Shown: positions 11,369-21,971 of the stretch, piece by piece | Position numbering within the stretch: position 1 is the stretch's first letter | Layout of the letters: every line of letters starts with the position of its first letter | Source: Whitmania pigra | Lineage: Eukaryota > Annelida > Clitellata > Hirudinida > Haemopidae | DNA: 64,000 nt | Assembly: GCA_021613335.1 (NCBI GenBank) | Contig: JAJTWR010000044.1 | Coordinates: forward strand, 2,686,001-2,750,000 | Reading direction: 5' to 3' | Translations under genes and position numbers: made by a program | Notes under the pieces: model-generated | Told to the model about the DNA's origin: nothing | The model's input: the letters and a program-made list of their open reading frames with translations, nothing else | The model's database searches: none

Positions 11369-13841
11369 TTAATATTTAAATTCAGGCAGATGAACAGACA
11401 TTGCTTGAACAATCCAAGGATCACACTTTGATCCCTCTCTGAACTCTTCGACACTCAACTTTCCATCTCTATTCTAGAAATGAAAAAATCTGTTGGGTTT
11501 AATAAATCACATTTTTAAAAATGCATGATCTAACAAGATCCATTTGCTTGAAAATCTTTTCGACTCTCTTTTCTGGAGTATTTTCGTCAACAGGAAGATC
11601 AACAGTTTTTCCAACCATGAGATAGATGGCATCAACAATGGTAATCATTTCAGACTTACTAATAAACCCATCACCATCCAAATCATAAAGTCTAAATGCC
11701 CCTACAAAAGAAAAAAGCATAAAAATTTGCCTCATCAAAAAAAATAATAAAAAATAAATCACAGTCAAGCTTCTCATCAAGTGATCCTCTCGAGGTAATT
11801 GACAGTGCAATGATGAACTCCCGAAACGTCACGTACCCAGCCTGCAATCATATTACCACTGAAGTTATTAATTTTGACTGCATTTAATTAAAGCAGTGAC
11901 TATATGACTGTCTCCATGTAATCTGAAATGGTTATGTGTCTGATTACTATGGTGATGCTAGCTTATAGCCAGGCAAAATTTAGTTTGCGAAGTGCTTCGG
12001 CCTGTGTAGTCCATATTACACGTACATTAAGCTATATAAATTGAACAATCTCATAAATAAATTTTATTTAATAAATTTCTACTCATCTAATATAAATGAA
12101 ATATTCATACAAAATTAGTACATTGGTTTAAAAAGACCTAAATTCATTGTATTACAAACTTAGTAACAACCTTATTAAAGTCAAAGACATCAAATATATA
12201 ACTGGCAAATTTTGTTGAGTCTCCATGTGGAAAGAAGTGGCTGTATATCCTGTAGAATTCCTGAAAATATAAGGAACAAATGAGCTTGAAAATTGTAATA
12301 AAACATTATAATAATGGTCAAGAAATAAATATCATCACTCTATCAACCATCAAAGGCAAAAAAATCATCTGACCTCCTTCTTCAAAATTCCGTCTGGACA
12401 TTCTATCATAAAATCTTTGTACCTATTAAGTCATTACAATGATATGAAATAAAACAGGTGTCTTAAAAATTTACATTAATTAATATTGGTTTAAGGAGAC
12501 CACCATATTTCCATGATTATTTCAAATATGTTGTCTTCCCATCGAGCTTGTTCCGCATACGACTTATTTTCATGCTGAAATAATTTTTCCTTGGATCATT
12601 TGTTGCCTTCCTGTACAACTTGCATCTCCTCATGGAATTAGTTTTAAGGCCCCAATGTTCAGGTGGTAAACTTTCTCCCTCCTGCTTATATCTTGAACAA
12701 TTCCATTACTTGTCCTTATTTCAAGATGAATCAATTAACAACTGCTTAATCCCTCTTCTTAACTTAAGTTTCATATACTTTTAATCATCTTCATTCTTCT
12801 CAACAATCTTTCCAAAGTTTCAATACCCTTTTTCAAGTCGAGGTTCCATACTTCTATGCAGTAAACCAGAGGGGGCCTCACCAATGCTTTATATCAAACT
12901 GAGGGTCCTTCAAAGTGCTGTTATGGAAGTGCACATTCAAAGGCACATCCCCACATTTTTGTTGAGGAGAGAGGGCTGTTTATTTTTTATTTTCCCCGGC
13001 ACATACAACAACTAATTGAAGGTATTTAATGTAGTTTATTCATGTTAACATTTATTTGCTGCTATTCGTTAATTTTTAATGTCTCCTTTTGGTATTGGCA
13101 ACAGTCGTAATGTGTCGTGTTCGAAACCCAGCCTGCACTACCACAAGTGCCCTTGGAAAGAAGAGCTATATAAATGGTTACAAGAAGCAATTCTGATGGA
13201 TGTGGCGCATTATAAATAAAATACAATTGCAAGTATAACCAAACATTGCCATTTGTCATATTTAGCAAAGCTTATGATTTGTCAGATGTTAAAAGTGGTT
13301 GCAAAAAATTGCACAAAAAATAATCAAATCAGAAACTTTTTTTAATTTATGTTACAAAGATACAAAAATCTGGGTCACAGGCATACTTATATGTGTGTTT
13401 GACAGGCCCGCTTTATTCAATTTCAATAAGAGATCTTTGTCATTGCCAATAGCCGATTGCTGTTCACTTTGTCATACCCAGTGTGTATGATCAAGTTAAA
13501 TAACAATCTTCTGACCACATTCACAAAATTATTCAAAAAGTATACAAACATCCAATTGGATTTAAAATTTAATAAGATATAAAAAAAGTTCCCCACCATT
13601 GAGTGATTTCATGCTTTTTAACTGAAAATCAAGCAAGTTGTATTATCTAAATGTAAAAGTTCAGCAGTCAATGTAAAAACAAGTAGCCCATAGTTTGCAC
13701 ATGTTAATAAAAATGCAAATTTACTAAAATTATGTTAAAAAATAATAAATACAATATCCATGAAAATTCATCCTTACAATGTGTAAGGGCCTTCAGTTCC
13801 TTCAGATCATTTTTATTTAATTTGCCATTGCCGCTTCCCAT
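11369..13841 (-). CDS. Neuronal calcium sensor family EF-hand protein (one exon not located)
   Basis: Minus-strand exons: 13841-13778 (start [18 protein letters not shown]), then 12422-12374 ([16 protein letters not shown]), 12260-12171, 11841-11763, 11701-11535 and 11473-11369 (stop). MG at the N terminus fits a myristoylation site, as in NCS-1 and hippocalcin. The first EF hand is degenerate in the family manner (CPDG). EF2 is [12 protein letters not shown], with Ala where Asp is usual. EF3 ([12 protein letters not shown]) and EF4 ([12 protein letters not shown]) are canonical. The protein ends [13 protein letters not shown]. Frames fit from exon 12422 onward. A short exon encoding the linker before YKDF must lie in 12423-13777 but was not found. 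Such proteins act as membrane-tethered calcium switches. Which paralogue (NCS-1, hippocalcin or neurocalcin type) is not resolved. Confidence 0.85.
12423..13777. other. Large intron region with SINE and unplaced exon
   Basis: This gap lies between located exons of the calcium-sensor gene. It holds a SINE copy (13088-13236) and, around 12540-12960, sequence with the look of an old retroposon. A missing short exon of the gene should be in here. Confidence 0.4.
13088..13236 (+). repeat. tRNA-derived SINE, copy A
   Basis: Shares GGCAACAG-CGTAATGTGTCG, then GTTCGAAACCCAGCCTGCA and a tail with CTATATAAAT, with copies near 19057 and 20123. GTTCGAAACC matches an RNA polymerase III B box. The A-box part is missing here, so it is 5'-truncated. 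Confidence 0.7.
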
Positions 13842-15094
13842 GCTCAAGCAAATTCCATCAGACGCTTGCAAGATTTTTATTTTTTCTTGCAAGGAAGCGG
13901 GAGCGTAAAGACAATTCTAAGTTAAATATAATTTGATTATCGTCATAATAACCAGACTATAAATATGTATGTAAATTAACATATTAAAAGACATACATTC
14001 GAAAAAACCGCACCGCAGATGCACTTCTACAATCACGGCAAAAGATAAACACAAGAGGTTCCTCGAACGATCGACTATGTTTTATAGTCGATATTTGCAG
14101 ATATTTAGGTATAAAGTCATGAAGTCTAAATCACACAAATATGTATAATTACAGCTTTAAAAAATAATAAGTCTAATTGCAGTGATTTTATAATTTTAAA
14201 ATATTGTTCATAGATTAGTAGTGTTCCTCAGCTTTAAAATTCTCATTTATATAATATATTAAATCGCAGTATAATTTCGAATCATAATCAGGAGAAGCAA
14301 CGACCACCCTCCGCCTTTCGTCTCAAAAAAGGTCATCTCATGTTGCGCGCTTTTTCACGTTCTACCCCCTGGGAAATAAGAAAAAGAAATATAAAAAGCT
14401 GAAATGACGTCCCTGGAGTCCAGGATAGCTGAATGGCGGTAACGCAAGAAGTAGAGGCACAGCTGTTAACATTTTCGTCCAAAGGGCTAAGTTATTACTA
14501 AGAAGTAATTTTTTTAAATGTTGAATTACAATTGAATTAATTTTTTTATATTTTACATATCATGGGGAGGGTCATAGCCTATGCCCGCATCCTTAAATCC
14601 ACCACTGCTTAAGACAATTATAATCTGGCCATTATTTGTTATAATATTTTCACAACTTTCAGCGCAATGTTTACAATGTCATACAAAAGTCAAACACACA
14701 AAGCCAAAACCGAAGCTGATATGAAATCGAGGGTAAAACATGCTGCCACACGTAGTACTGTTGCTACTATCACTTTCATGCAATTTTCTCGGAGGGCAGG
14801 ATACGACGTTGGGGGTCTGTCAACTCAAATTTGGTTGACAACATCTAACTAAAAAGAACATGAGATTTTTTCCTATTGCTGATGTTAAATCGAAACATTG
14901 GCGACAATTATAAAAGCTATGTTTAAAGTTAAAATTAGATATTTAAGTTTTATCCCCCTCCACGAGCATCTAACCCATCTAAAATTCTGAACTGCGATTG
15001 GCTGCCATGCTTCTAGGGGCGGACACATTTCAACTTGTGTGGTATATTAATTTAGAACTCCCTCAAAATACTTCCCTATATTAAGCTTGCTTAG
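13842..15094. other. Intergenic upstream of nanos
   Basis: No exon recognised. A hAT-type MITE end (AAATGACGTCCCTG) stops at 14415, preceded by about 130 bp of repeat-like sequence. The stretch before 15094 is the nanos upstream/5' UTR region; no promoter motif was assigned. Confidence 0.4.
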
Positions 15095-15695
15095 ATGAAG
15101 TTGAATTCACTAGTCATGGGAGATCCTTACGAGTTGGACCTTTGCAGTGCTTCTCACATAATTCATCAGATAGAAAGGCTGCTGGACGAGGTAGGTTTGA
15201 CCGCATCGTTATCTTCTTATGCATAAGCATCTGGTCAAAACTGCTGCATTATTTTAAATGATTTCTCAGGAGAACGATGTCGAGTCTGAACATGGATCGT
15301 CCAATGATGGCATTCTTCGGAGCGAAATGGCCCCGGTCATCGGTGCAAACGCACGTCTAGCTGCGGCTTCCGGGTCCGACGGAGGTTCCAAAAGTCTTCA
15401 GTCATCCCCTACTGCAGGAACGCATGCATCACAATTCTGCGCTTTTTGCAAAAGCAATGGCGAGCCCCGCTCCTTCTACACATCGCACAGTCTCAGGAAC
15501 ACCAGAGGGAAGGTGAACTGCCCCGTGCTGTACGTTTACGTGTGTCCTATTTGCGGATCTACTGGGGAGAATTCACATACGTTGAGGTACTGCCCATTCA
15601 ACACCTCGGATTCACTCTCCATAACCTGTATCACGAAGTCAATCAGATCAGCTGCTGGCCTGAGAACGAAAGCTTCAAAGAATGTCGTTAAGTAA
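15095..15695 (+). CDS. nanos: Nanos-family CCHC zinc-finger translational repressor
   Basis: Two exons, 15095-15190 and 15270-15695, join in phase 0 to give 173 aa. The C-terminal domain carries the double Nanos finger: CAFCKSNGE with YTSH and KVNCPVL, then YVCPICGSTGENSHTLRYCP. The Cys-Cys-His-Cys spacing is typical of Nanos, which binds Pumilio-bound 3' UTRs and recruits deadenylase in germline and stem cells. The N-terminal half is low in recognisable motifs, as in most Nanos proteins. A second in-frame Met at 15116 (MGDPYELD) could be the start instead. The intron is 79 bp and GT-AG. The finger is complete and no disabling change is seen. Confidence 0.93.
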
Positions 15696-15856
15696 CTTTT
15701 CGTGTTCAGAGTGACGCAAGTTTATTATCAAACTAAAAAACGATTGAAACAAGTTTATTCGTGTTTTCGTCATTTTCGTGCATTCGGGGGGGCCTCTAGA
15801 GCTTCATTGTCTGCAGTTCAAGAGTTGTTCATGCTAGCATTACATGGTAAAACAAC

Positions 15857-16024
15857 CTAAACAGACTTGGCCAAAAAATTGAGCCTGGTTTGCAGCATCT
15901 GCCCAACCTCAGGATCAACTTGATTGAAAGTCTCCACAGCCCTCTCCCTTATGAAGCCTTTGGCATCTTTGAGATGTCCAGCAATATTTTTAATCAGTCT
16001 CACCCTTTCATCTTTATTTAGCAC
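15857..16024 (-). CDS. Catalase C-terminal exon, isolated
   Basis: On the minus strand an AG acceptor is followed by 55 codons and TAG. The peptide begins VLNKDERVRLIKNIAGHLKD, continues FIRERAVETFNQVDPEVG, and ends FLAKSV. This matches the last helices of haem catalases (consensus VLNEEQR..L..NIAGHLKDA, then FI...AVKNF..V.P.YG). The exon is phase 0. The haem-binding and catalytic parts should lie at higher coordinates, but nothing catalase-like was recognised between 16025 and the convertase gene at 17339. It is either the last exon of a gene whose other exons were missed, or an orphan fragment. The reading frame is intact. Confidence 0.65.
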   Translation of the reverse strand: MLNKDERVRLIKNIAGHLKDAKGFIRERAVETFNQVDPEVGQMLQTRLNFLAKSV

Positions 16025-17338
16025 CTGCGAGCAAATCAGCCGAGTTTTGGAATTTCTTTTGCTGCAAATGAGTAGGACCTTCTTCTAAAATGCAGTCCCT
16101 TGACTGTAATTGTCTTTGTCCCCGTTTCATATCTTGCAACATCGCCGAACATTCCAAACTTGGACTCAGAGTGCTTTACAACGTTGGCAAAAACTTTCAA
16201 CCATACAATCTTCGACATTACCGGATTGCTCCATCGAATGAAATCAACCCAGAATGCCTGGCAGTTATCCTATTCGTTCCATGAGAAATGTATCATTGAC
16301 CGATTGACCTGCAAATCTGGAACAGACTTTTCATTTTGCTAACCAGCGTTGTTTCAGTAAACACATGACGTTGTATCACACTCAGACCAGAGTTGGATTT
16401 ACCCAGGTGGAGGCAGTCTGGGTGGTTGCACCGGTGCACTGTCTTAAACCAAGTATTGACTCTAGCTCATTATTGTTGTCATTTTCATGAGAAGTTACCT
16501 TAGCAGAACAAAAGTGAAATGTTCTATCTTAGATTTTAAAATAAGCTTTATAATAAAATAACAAATATTTATGGGTTGTATTTATTTCGAAAACACAAAG
16601 TGTATGGCTAAATTGTACAAGTTGGCTTGTTCAATAAAATTTTACAACTTGCAGTATATTTGTTTAAATTATGTTAAATTTTAATTGACTTGATACAATT
16701 TTAAAATAAAAAGTTCTTTGACTATCGCTGTTTTGGAATCTAGTGAAAAACAAGACCACTTCGGTTGACCATGTGCTGCATGTTTTCTAAAAGCTCTTAA
16801 ATAGTCCTTTTTCTGATCAAAGTAGAAAATTTGATTTTTGTTATATCACAATGGACAGAAATTTTTTTAGGAGGTAAAACATTCATCTAGAAATAACTGG
16901 GTTTCTGCCAATCTTAGTGACGCATGCTGAAGGACACGAAACGTTCATTATTAAACTTTGCCAGACTTAATTGTGGCTTGGTGTTATCTTAAAGAGTTCC
17001 TCGCGTGGCATTTTATTGTTTGCTTGAATATCAGAATTGGATAATAAATATTAGAATTTATTAATATATTAGAATCTTACTACATTTAAATACCAATTTT
17101 TTCAATTCCTTGAGTAACAGCCGAGGTTCGAGATCCTAGACTGAAACACAAAGTCAAATCTACTAAGCCAGAACTTGAGTCAAGTAACACAAGCAAGCAA
17201 CTTTTAGCATCTCTGAACAAGACAAGATGAACTTTGATATTGCACATATGTCAAGCCACAAAGTCAAATCTACTAACTCAACTAGAAAAAGATAAATGCC
17301 AAGTTTAATGGAGCTTCTTTCAACAAAGATTGATCTAT
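16025..17338. other. Intergenic; unassigned conserved-looking minus-strand frame
   Basis: On the minus strand 16218-16040 reads SKIVWLKVFANVVKHSE, then SKFGMFGDVARYETGTK. It looks protein-like but I cannot name a family, and it runs into a stop before 16024. The rest is AT-rich and without supported features. Confidence 0.35.
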
Positions 17339-18870
17339 TTAAAGCTTCCTTTTCTTTGGAGCTTGTCTTGCTTCGATGTGCCTGTGCTTGTGTCGTTTGC
17401 AGAGACAGGCAGCGACCAAGATTCCAACGATGATTATACCAAGGATGACGAAAGGCGAATTTTCTAAAATTGATTTCAAATCAGTTTAGTCACAAAAAAT
17501 TATAATAACAATAAAATAGTATTAAAAACATTATTCATTAGTCATATTAAACTGAACATCATTAATAAATAACTACAACGACAAATGTGATAAATATGTA
17601 AGAAATAAAAATACAGTTCTCTGTGTTGTAGTCTCAACATGTCCCACACTTTCATCAGCACATGAACTAAACTTCTTTGCATTTTTTAGACATATATGGT
17701 AAATATCAGGTAAATATCTGTCTACTCCATAGAACACAAGTTGCCAATTGTCGAGGACAACTGTAGATGTTTTACGAAAATTATTCAATTTGGTCGCACT
17801 GAATTATTGCTGAAATTATTGACTGATTGCTCAAAAAATTTGCCAGCTCCTGAGCCATTCAATGCAGTGCAGAACTTTGAGAATTTTGCCTCAAAACGTA
17901 GAAAACATTTGAATGAATCTTTTACAGGATTGTCCAATCTTTTGTGTCCAAGTGTACAATTTTTAGACTAGTCATTACAATGTTTACATTTATAGTGCAC
18001 TTATTTAGCAGCCAAGGATATTTATAACAGAAAAAACAAATAAAAAACTGAAAATATTACAAAAATATAATTTTAAATTATTTATTATTATTTAAATATA
18101 AAAATTTTTACAAAATCAGAGAAGCTCCGCAGGCCGAATAAAAACTTATGCTGGGACACTGGTTGGACAACCCTGATCTATTTGATTTGTATATCTGTTA
18201 TCCATTAAAAGATATGCATACTGAAATTTGCCAGCTTCTCAGTGCCAATCCAGTGAGAAACAAAAAACACTTACATTCTGTTCTGAAAATTTTCTCTTCT
18301 GGATTTTCACCCCAGTGATGGGTAGTCATGAATGACCATTCATTAAATCCTTTAGGAGAGTTGTTAAGTGGCCTCCTGTGACAGTAAAAAATGTCTTACA
18401 AGTTAAGTAATGATAATAACAATAATAAGATTAACTGAATTCAAACAAAGTCACATTTAAAAAACCATGCAACAATATAAGAAACAATAAACGAATAATA
18501 AAAAAACTGGCTAAAGGAGGATTTGGGACTTTGTTCCCATGGGAGATGTCAAGTATAACTCTACTTCATCCCTCCTGGTGGCACCTAGGGTTACAATGCA
18601 CTCCATGTGTTCGAGATATAGTACACTGTTCTTTCTGCCCTGGCACCCTTTGGTAGTAACAATAGATAGTAAAACACCTTTCCACTAGTCTAAATAAAAA
18701 TAAAGACCGACCTTACAAAGCAAATTGAGCTGTAAATTCATAATGAAATTTGAGTAAAAATCAACCTTCCAGGGAAGGTTTGTTTATTAACACATTCTTG
18801 TTGCTGGAACAGAGCTCCAGGTCAGTGCAGCTTCCGCAACTGATGAGGCCAGACCCAAAATAGTGACTGA
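17339..18870 (-). CDS. Proprotein convertase (furin-like), 3' exons: P domain and membrane anchor
   Basis: Five minus-strand exons join in frame: 18870-18766, 18647-18530, 18375-18275, 17760-17650 and 17463-17339. The first encodes SHYFGSGLISCGSC, resembling the SH..GFGL end of the subtilisin-like domain. The P domain follows: LEHMECIVTLGATRRDEVEL, then YLTSPMGTK, GFNEWSFMTTHHWGENP and LDNWQLVFYGVD. The last exon has one transmembrane segment (FVILGIIIVGILVAACL) and a short basic cytoplasmic tail ending APKKRKL. Convertases cleave secretory proproteins after dibasic sites in the Golgi. The Asp-His-Ser catalytic exons were not found upstream within 18.9-21.9 kb. Some P-domain joins are shorter than usual (after GTK and after FRTE), so small exon-end errors or decay are possible. 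Confidence 0.7.
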
Positions 18871-19056
18871 CTAGAAGAAAATATCAGTAGTATATCAATT
18901 TTCAATCATCATCATCAAGATCAAGACATAATAAACAAAGCATTGTACCTTTGAGTCCAACACCATTTACCACCCAATCGGTCATAAGCTGGCTTCTTTA
19001 TATGTGAGTATAAATAATATTGTAAATTAAGCCATAAAGTGCCCCTTCCCAAGACA

Positions 19057-19230
19057 GGTCAGCCGAATGGGTTGCGTGCCTATATACGACGGTAATGGCA
19101 ACAGTTGTAATGTGTCGTGTTCGAAACCCAGCCTGCACAGCCTCCAGCGCTCTTGGGAAAGAGCACTATATAAATAGTTACAAAAAGCGCATCTGACGCT
19201 ATGCATATGGCGCTATATAAATGAAGTACA
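19057..19230 (+). repeat. tRNA-derived SINE, copy B (most complete)
   Basis: Begins CAGCCGAATGGGTTGCGTGC, like a tRNA A box (Leu/Ser type). It then has GGCAACAGTTGTAATGTGTC and the B box GTTCGAAACC, and ends in a body with two CTATATAAAT repeats. Confidence 0.75.
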
Positions 19231-19240
19231 AGTGATTGTG

Positions 19241-19276
19241 GCGGTGCAAGCTGGGTTGTAAACACGACACATTATT
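19241..19276 (-). repeat. Inverted fragment of the same SINE
   Basis: GCAAGCTGGGTTGTAAACACG followed by ACACATTA is the diverged reverse complement of the B-box region of copy B. It lies about 10 bp from it, so the pair could form a hairpin. Confidence 0.5.
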
Positions 19277-20122
19277 ATAAAGCAAATACTCTCAACAACC
19301 TCATAATTTTGCTCGTTTCTTCAGAAATGTTTGATAAGTTTGGTAATCTAACTCGGAATTTCAAATTGTTATTAATTTGAACTAATATTTATCCCTAATG
19401 GTACCTTTTGTTCATAATATTAATTGCTTCAAATAAGAACCTAAATTAGAATTTGAACAAGACACATGATCAAATATAAATATTCTGCTACCCGCTTATG
19501 AATTGAACCAGTCATGAAATAAACAATTGAATATTAGTTAAGTATTTTACCATTTACATAGAAATTGTTGCCATTAGTGGCTGAATTGTCGCAAAAGAAA
19601 TGTTAAAACGTCGTTAAAACAAGAGTGAAACTGCTTTGGTGGAGGCCTTAATAAAGAAAAACAGCGAATTTCAAATTTTCTTCCTCCATTTAGAAACATC
19701 ATTTTAAGATCCCCTTTGACCAGCCATGTTGCAAATGAAAATCCTGGGCTATTGCATGGCTTGAGAGATAATTGAATTGCATGCTTCCACCGATGTACCA
19801 TAATTCCAGTCTGATATATTGATGTAATTGTACGTCATAAAGAGATGATATCCTACAATGTATCGTATTTCCAGTCATAGTTTATGTACTCAAGTGTTTC
19901 AAGTTTTAATCAAATCGGTTCAGGATTAAAGATTTCTATAAGAAATATACATACATACAAGATCCTCGTTTTGTATATATAGATTTTTATAGTTTCAAAT
20001 TTAAATAAATTTGTGTAAAGTGGGTTCAATCCCAATACATTATCAGAAAAAAAATCACGAAGCATTGGAAAAAATAAACTTGAAATGATGTACTCACGTG
20101 TCCAAAAGTTGGATAATATTGT

Positions 20123-20258
20123 AACTTCATTTATATAACACCATATAGTGCTCCTTCCAAGGGCACTGGCAGCAGTGGGGTTCGAACACGACACATTACG
20201 ACTGTTGCCATTACCGCCATATGCAGGCACGCAACCCATTCGGCCAACCTGCACGCCA
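20123..20258 (-). repeat. tRNA-derived SINE, copy C
   Basis: Minus-strand copy with all parts: A-box region (reverse complement of AACCCATTCGGCCAACCTGC), GGTAATGGCAACAGTCG, the TGTCGTGTTCGAACCCC B box, and the CTATATGGTG/ATATAAATG tail. Confidence 0.75.
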
Positions 20259-20553
20259 GATCAGAAATACCAGATTTGCCATTACAGATATGCACTACAA
20301 AAATACATTGAATCAGTTTTCTGAAACACTTTTTATTCATTAACAATCAGTATCCTTATCAAGAAACAAAAATTGCAGCCTTCAAAAAGTTGATTTTTCA
20401 GGAGTGAAATTCAGAAGCTGCAAAATGAGGTTGACTCCAGCATCAGATTACCTGAGTTTGTGGTAACCAGACTATTGCTCAAATGGCAATTCCCCAAAAC
20501 GAATCACATATAAATAAAGTATTCTAAAACACGTTGTTATACAGATGATATAC

Positions 20554-20711
20554 TGATATGCGGTTCTCTTGATGTATTTTTGACATAACTCAGTTACACT
20601 GTTCATCTCCTTTCCATAGACGTCAAGGATAGTCCCCTGCACTATCTTCTCAGTAATATCATCCTTCTTGTAGATAGCAAGCGCCATTTTGTCGCATCGA
20701 AGGGGTCGTTC
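20554..20711 (-). CDS. Candidate exon, unrecognised
   Basis: On the minus strand GTTGCAG is followed by an open 158-nt stretch, ERPLRCDKMALAIYKKDD, then ITEKIVQGTILDVYGKEM and NSVTELCQKYIKRTAYQ, then GTATAT. Composition and flanking AG/GT look exon-like. It could be an upstream exon of the convertase locus or of another gene. No family recognised. Confidence 0.3.
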
Positions 20712-21090
20712 CTGCAACTAAGCAGCATCTCAAGGTAATCATAATTATTTCAACAATAACTCTAATCATTGTAATCAAAAGTATTATTTCCAATCTAAAA
20801 AAAAACTGTGTACCTAAAAACAGGAAATTTGTTTTTTTTTCTTGGAAAGTATTCAATTAGTTAAAGAATTAAGTGTTAATAAGGCATCATTATTGATGAG
20901 AAAGAGGTATACTTTGAAGATAAAATCACAATTCTTCTCAACAAGTCATTTGAAGGCAATGAAAATCATTCAATGGAATTTTTTCTTTAATAGAACAAAA
21001 TTGATTGAACAGACAAATTAAAGCCTTTTTGCTGCAAGATAACTACTTCCACCCAAAAACATCTTCATACAAAAAATTGTCTTTAAAAAA

Positions 21091-21190
21091 TGTACTTCAT
21101 TTATATAGCATCATATGCAGTGTCAGATGCATATTTCTTGCAACCATTTTTTATTTTTTATTATTTATGTAGCACCCCTTCCAAAGGGCA
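21091..21190 (-). repeat. SINE copy D, 3' part only
   Basis: GTACTTCATTTATATAGC and the CACCCCTTCCAAAGG end match the tail of copies B and C in reverse orientation. A T-rich insertion splits it, and the tRNA-like head is missing. Confidence 0.55.
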
Positions 21191-21971
21191 GACTGGTTTC
21201 CAAACAACCAACTAACTTTCTTGACAATCAGCATCAAAGATCATTTTTTATTTCAGAAACCTGCAATGCTCTTACCTCTTAAATCAAATTATAATAGTTA
21301 CTAAATAAGCATTTCCCAAAATAATATTAGTAATAACATCACTAAATGATATTAAATGTGACTAACCTTCCTAGCATGAATAATTTTTAGAGGCAGAGTT
21401 ATGCATATACAGTGGAACCCATGAATCTTGACAAAGGTTAACTCGCCAACCCTATTAAGTCAACGCTTTTGAATTGGAACCGCCAAATTCCCTCTTTCTT
21501 ATCATTTTCTCATTAGTTATGTGATGCTTTCACATCACTGAAACTTAATATCTCAATCACAAAAGAGGGTCAAATTAGCTTAACACCCCTTGACTAATCA
21601 CTTTGAACTCCCAAATTCCCATGTTGTCATAGCATTTTTTATTCAGTTATGTCGATTCATTTATGTTGCCAAACCCAATCCACCCTTACTGATTTTGTAT
21701 GAGGGCAACATGCTGTAGCTATTCTGGTTTTTTTTCTGTTTTATTTTTTCACTCAAAAAATGTCTTGAGAAAACTGGACAATCAGTCAGTGGAGAGAAAG
21801 AAATCATAAGCAACTAGAAAAAGAAACAGATGGACTATTGTCGTCAGCATGGTATTCCAGTAACACCATTTCAGAACGGAAAAGGAAGGCTGATATGATA
21901 AAGCAAATGTACGAGTAGCCTGTTTTTGATCCAGCAAAATAAAAACTTAGTAAAACCATGTTGGCTCTTTC

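Larger units (their letters stand above)
18871..20553. other. Intron/intergenic with SINE copies
   Basis: Lies upstream (minus strand) of the convertase exons. Three SINE pieces are listed separately. No catalytic-domain exon of the convertase was recognised. Confidence 0.4.

Noticed and set aside
18700..18720. A 13-nt micro-exon of the convertase
   Set aside because: AG/GT and phase fit by chance, but the exon at 18647-18530 encodes the expected P-domain sequence and fits the phase as well.
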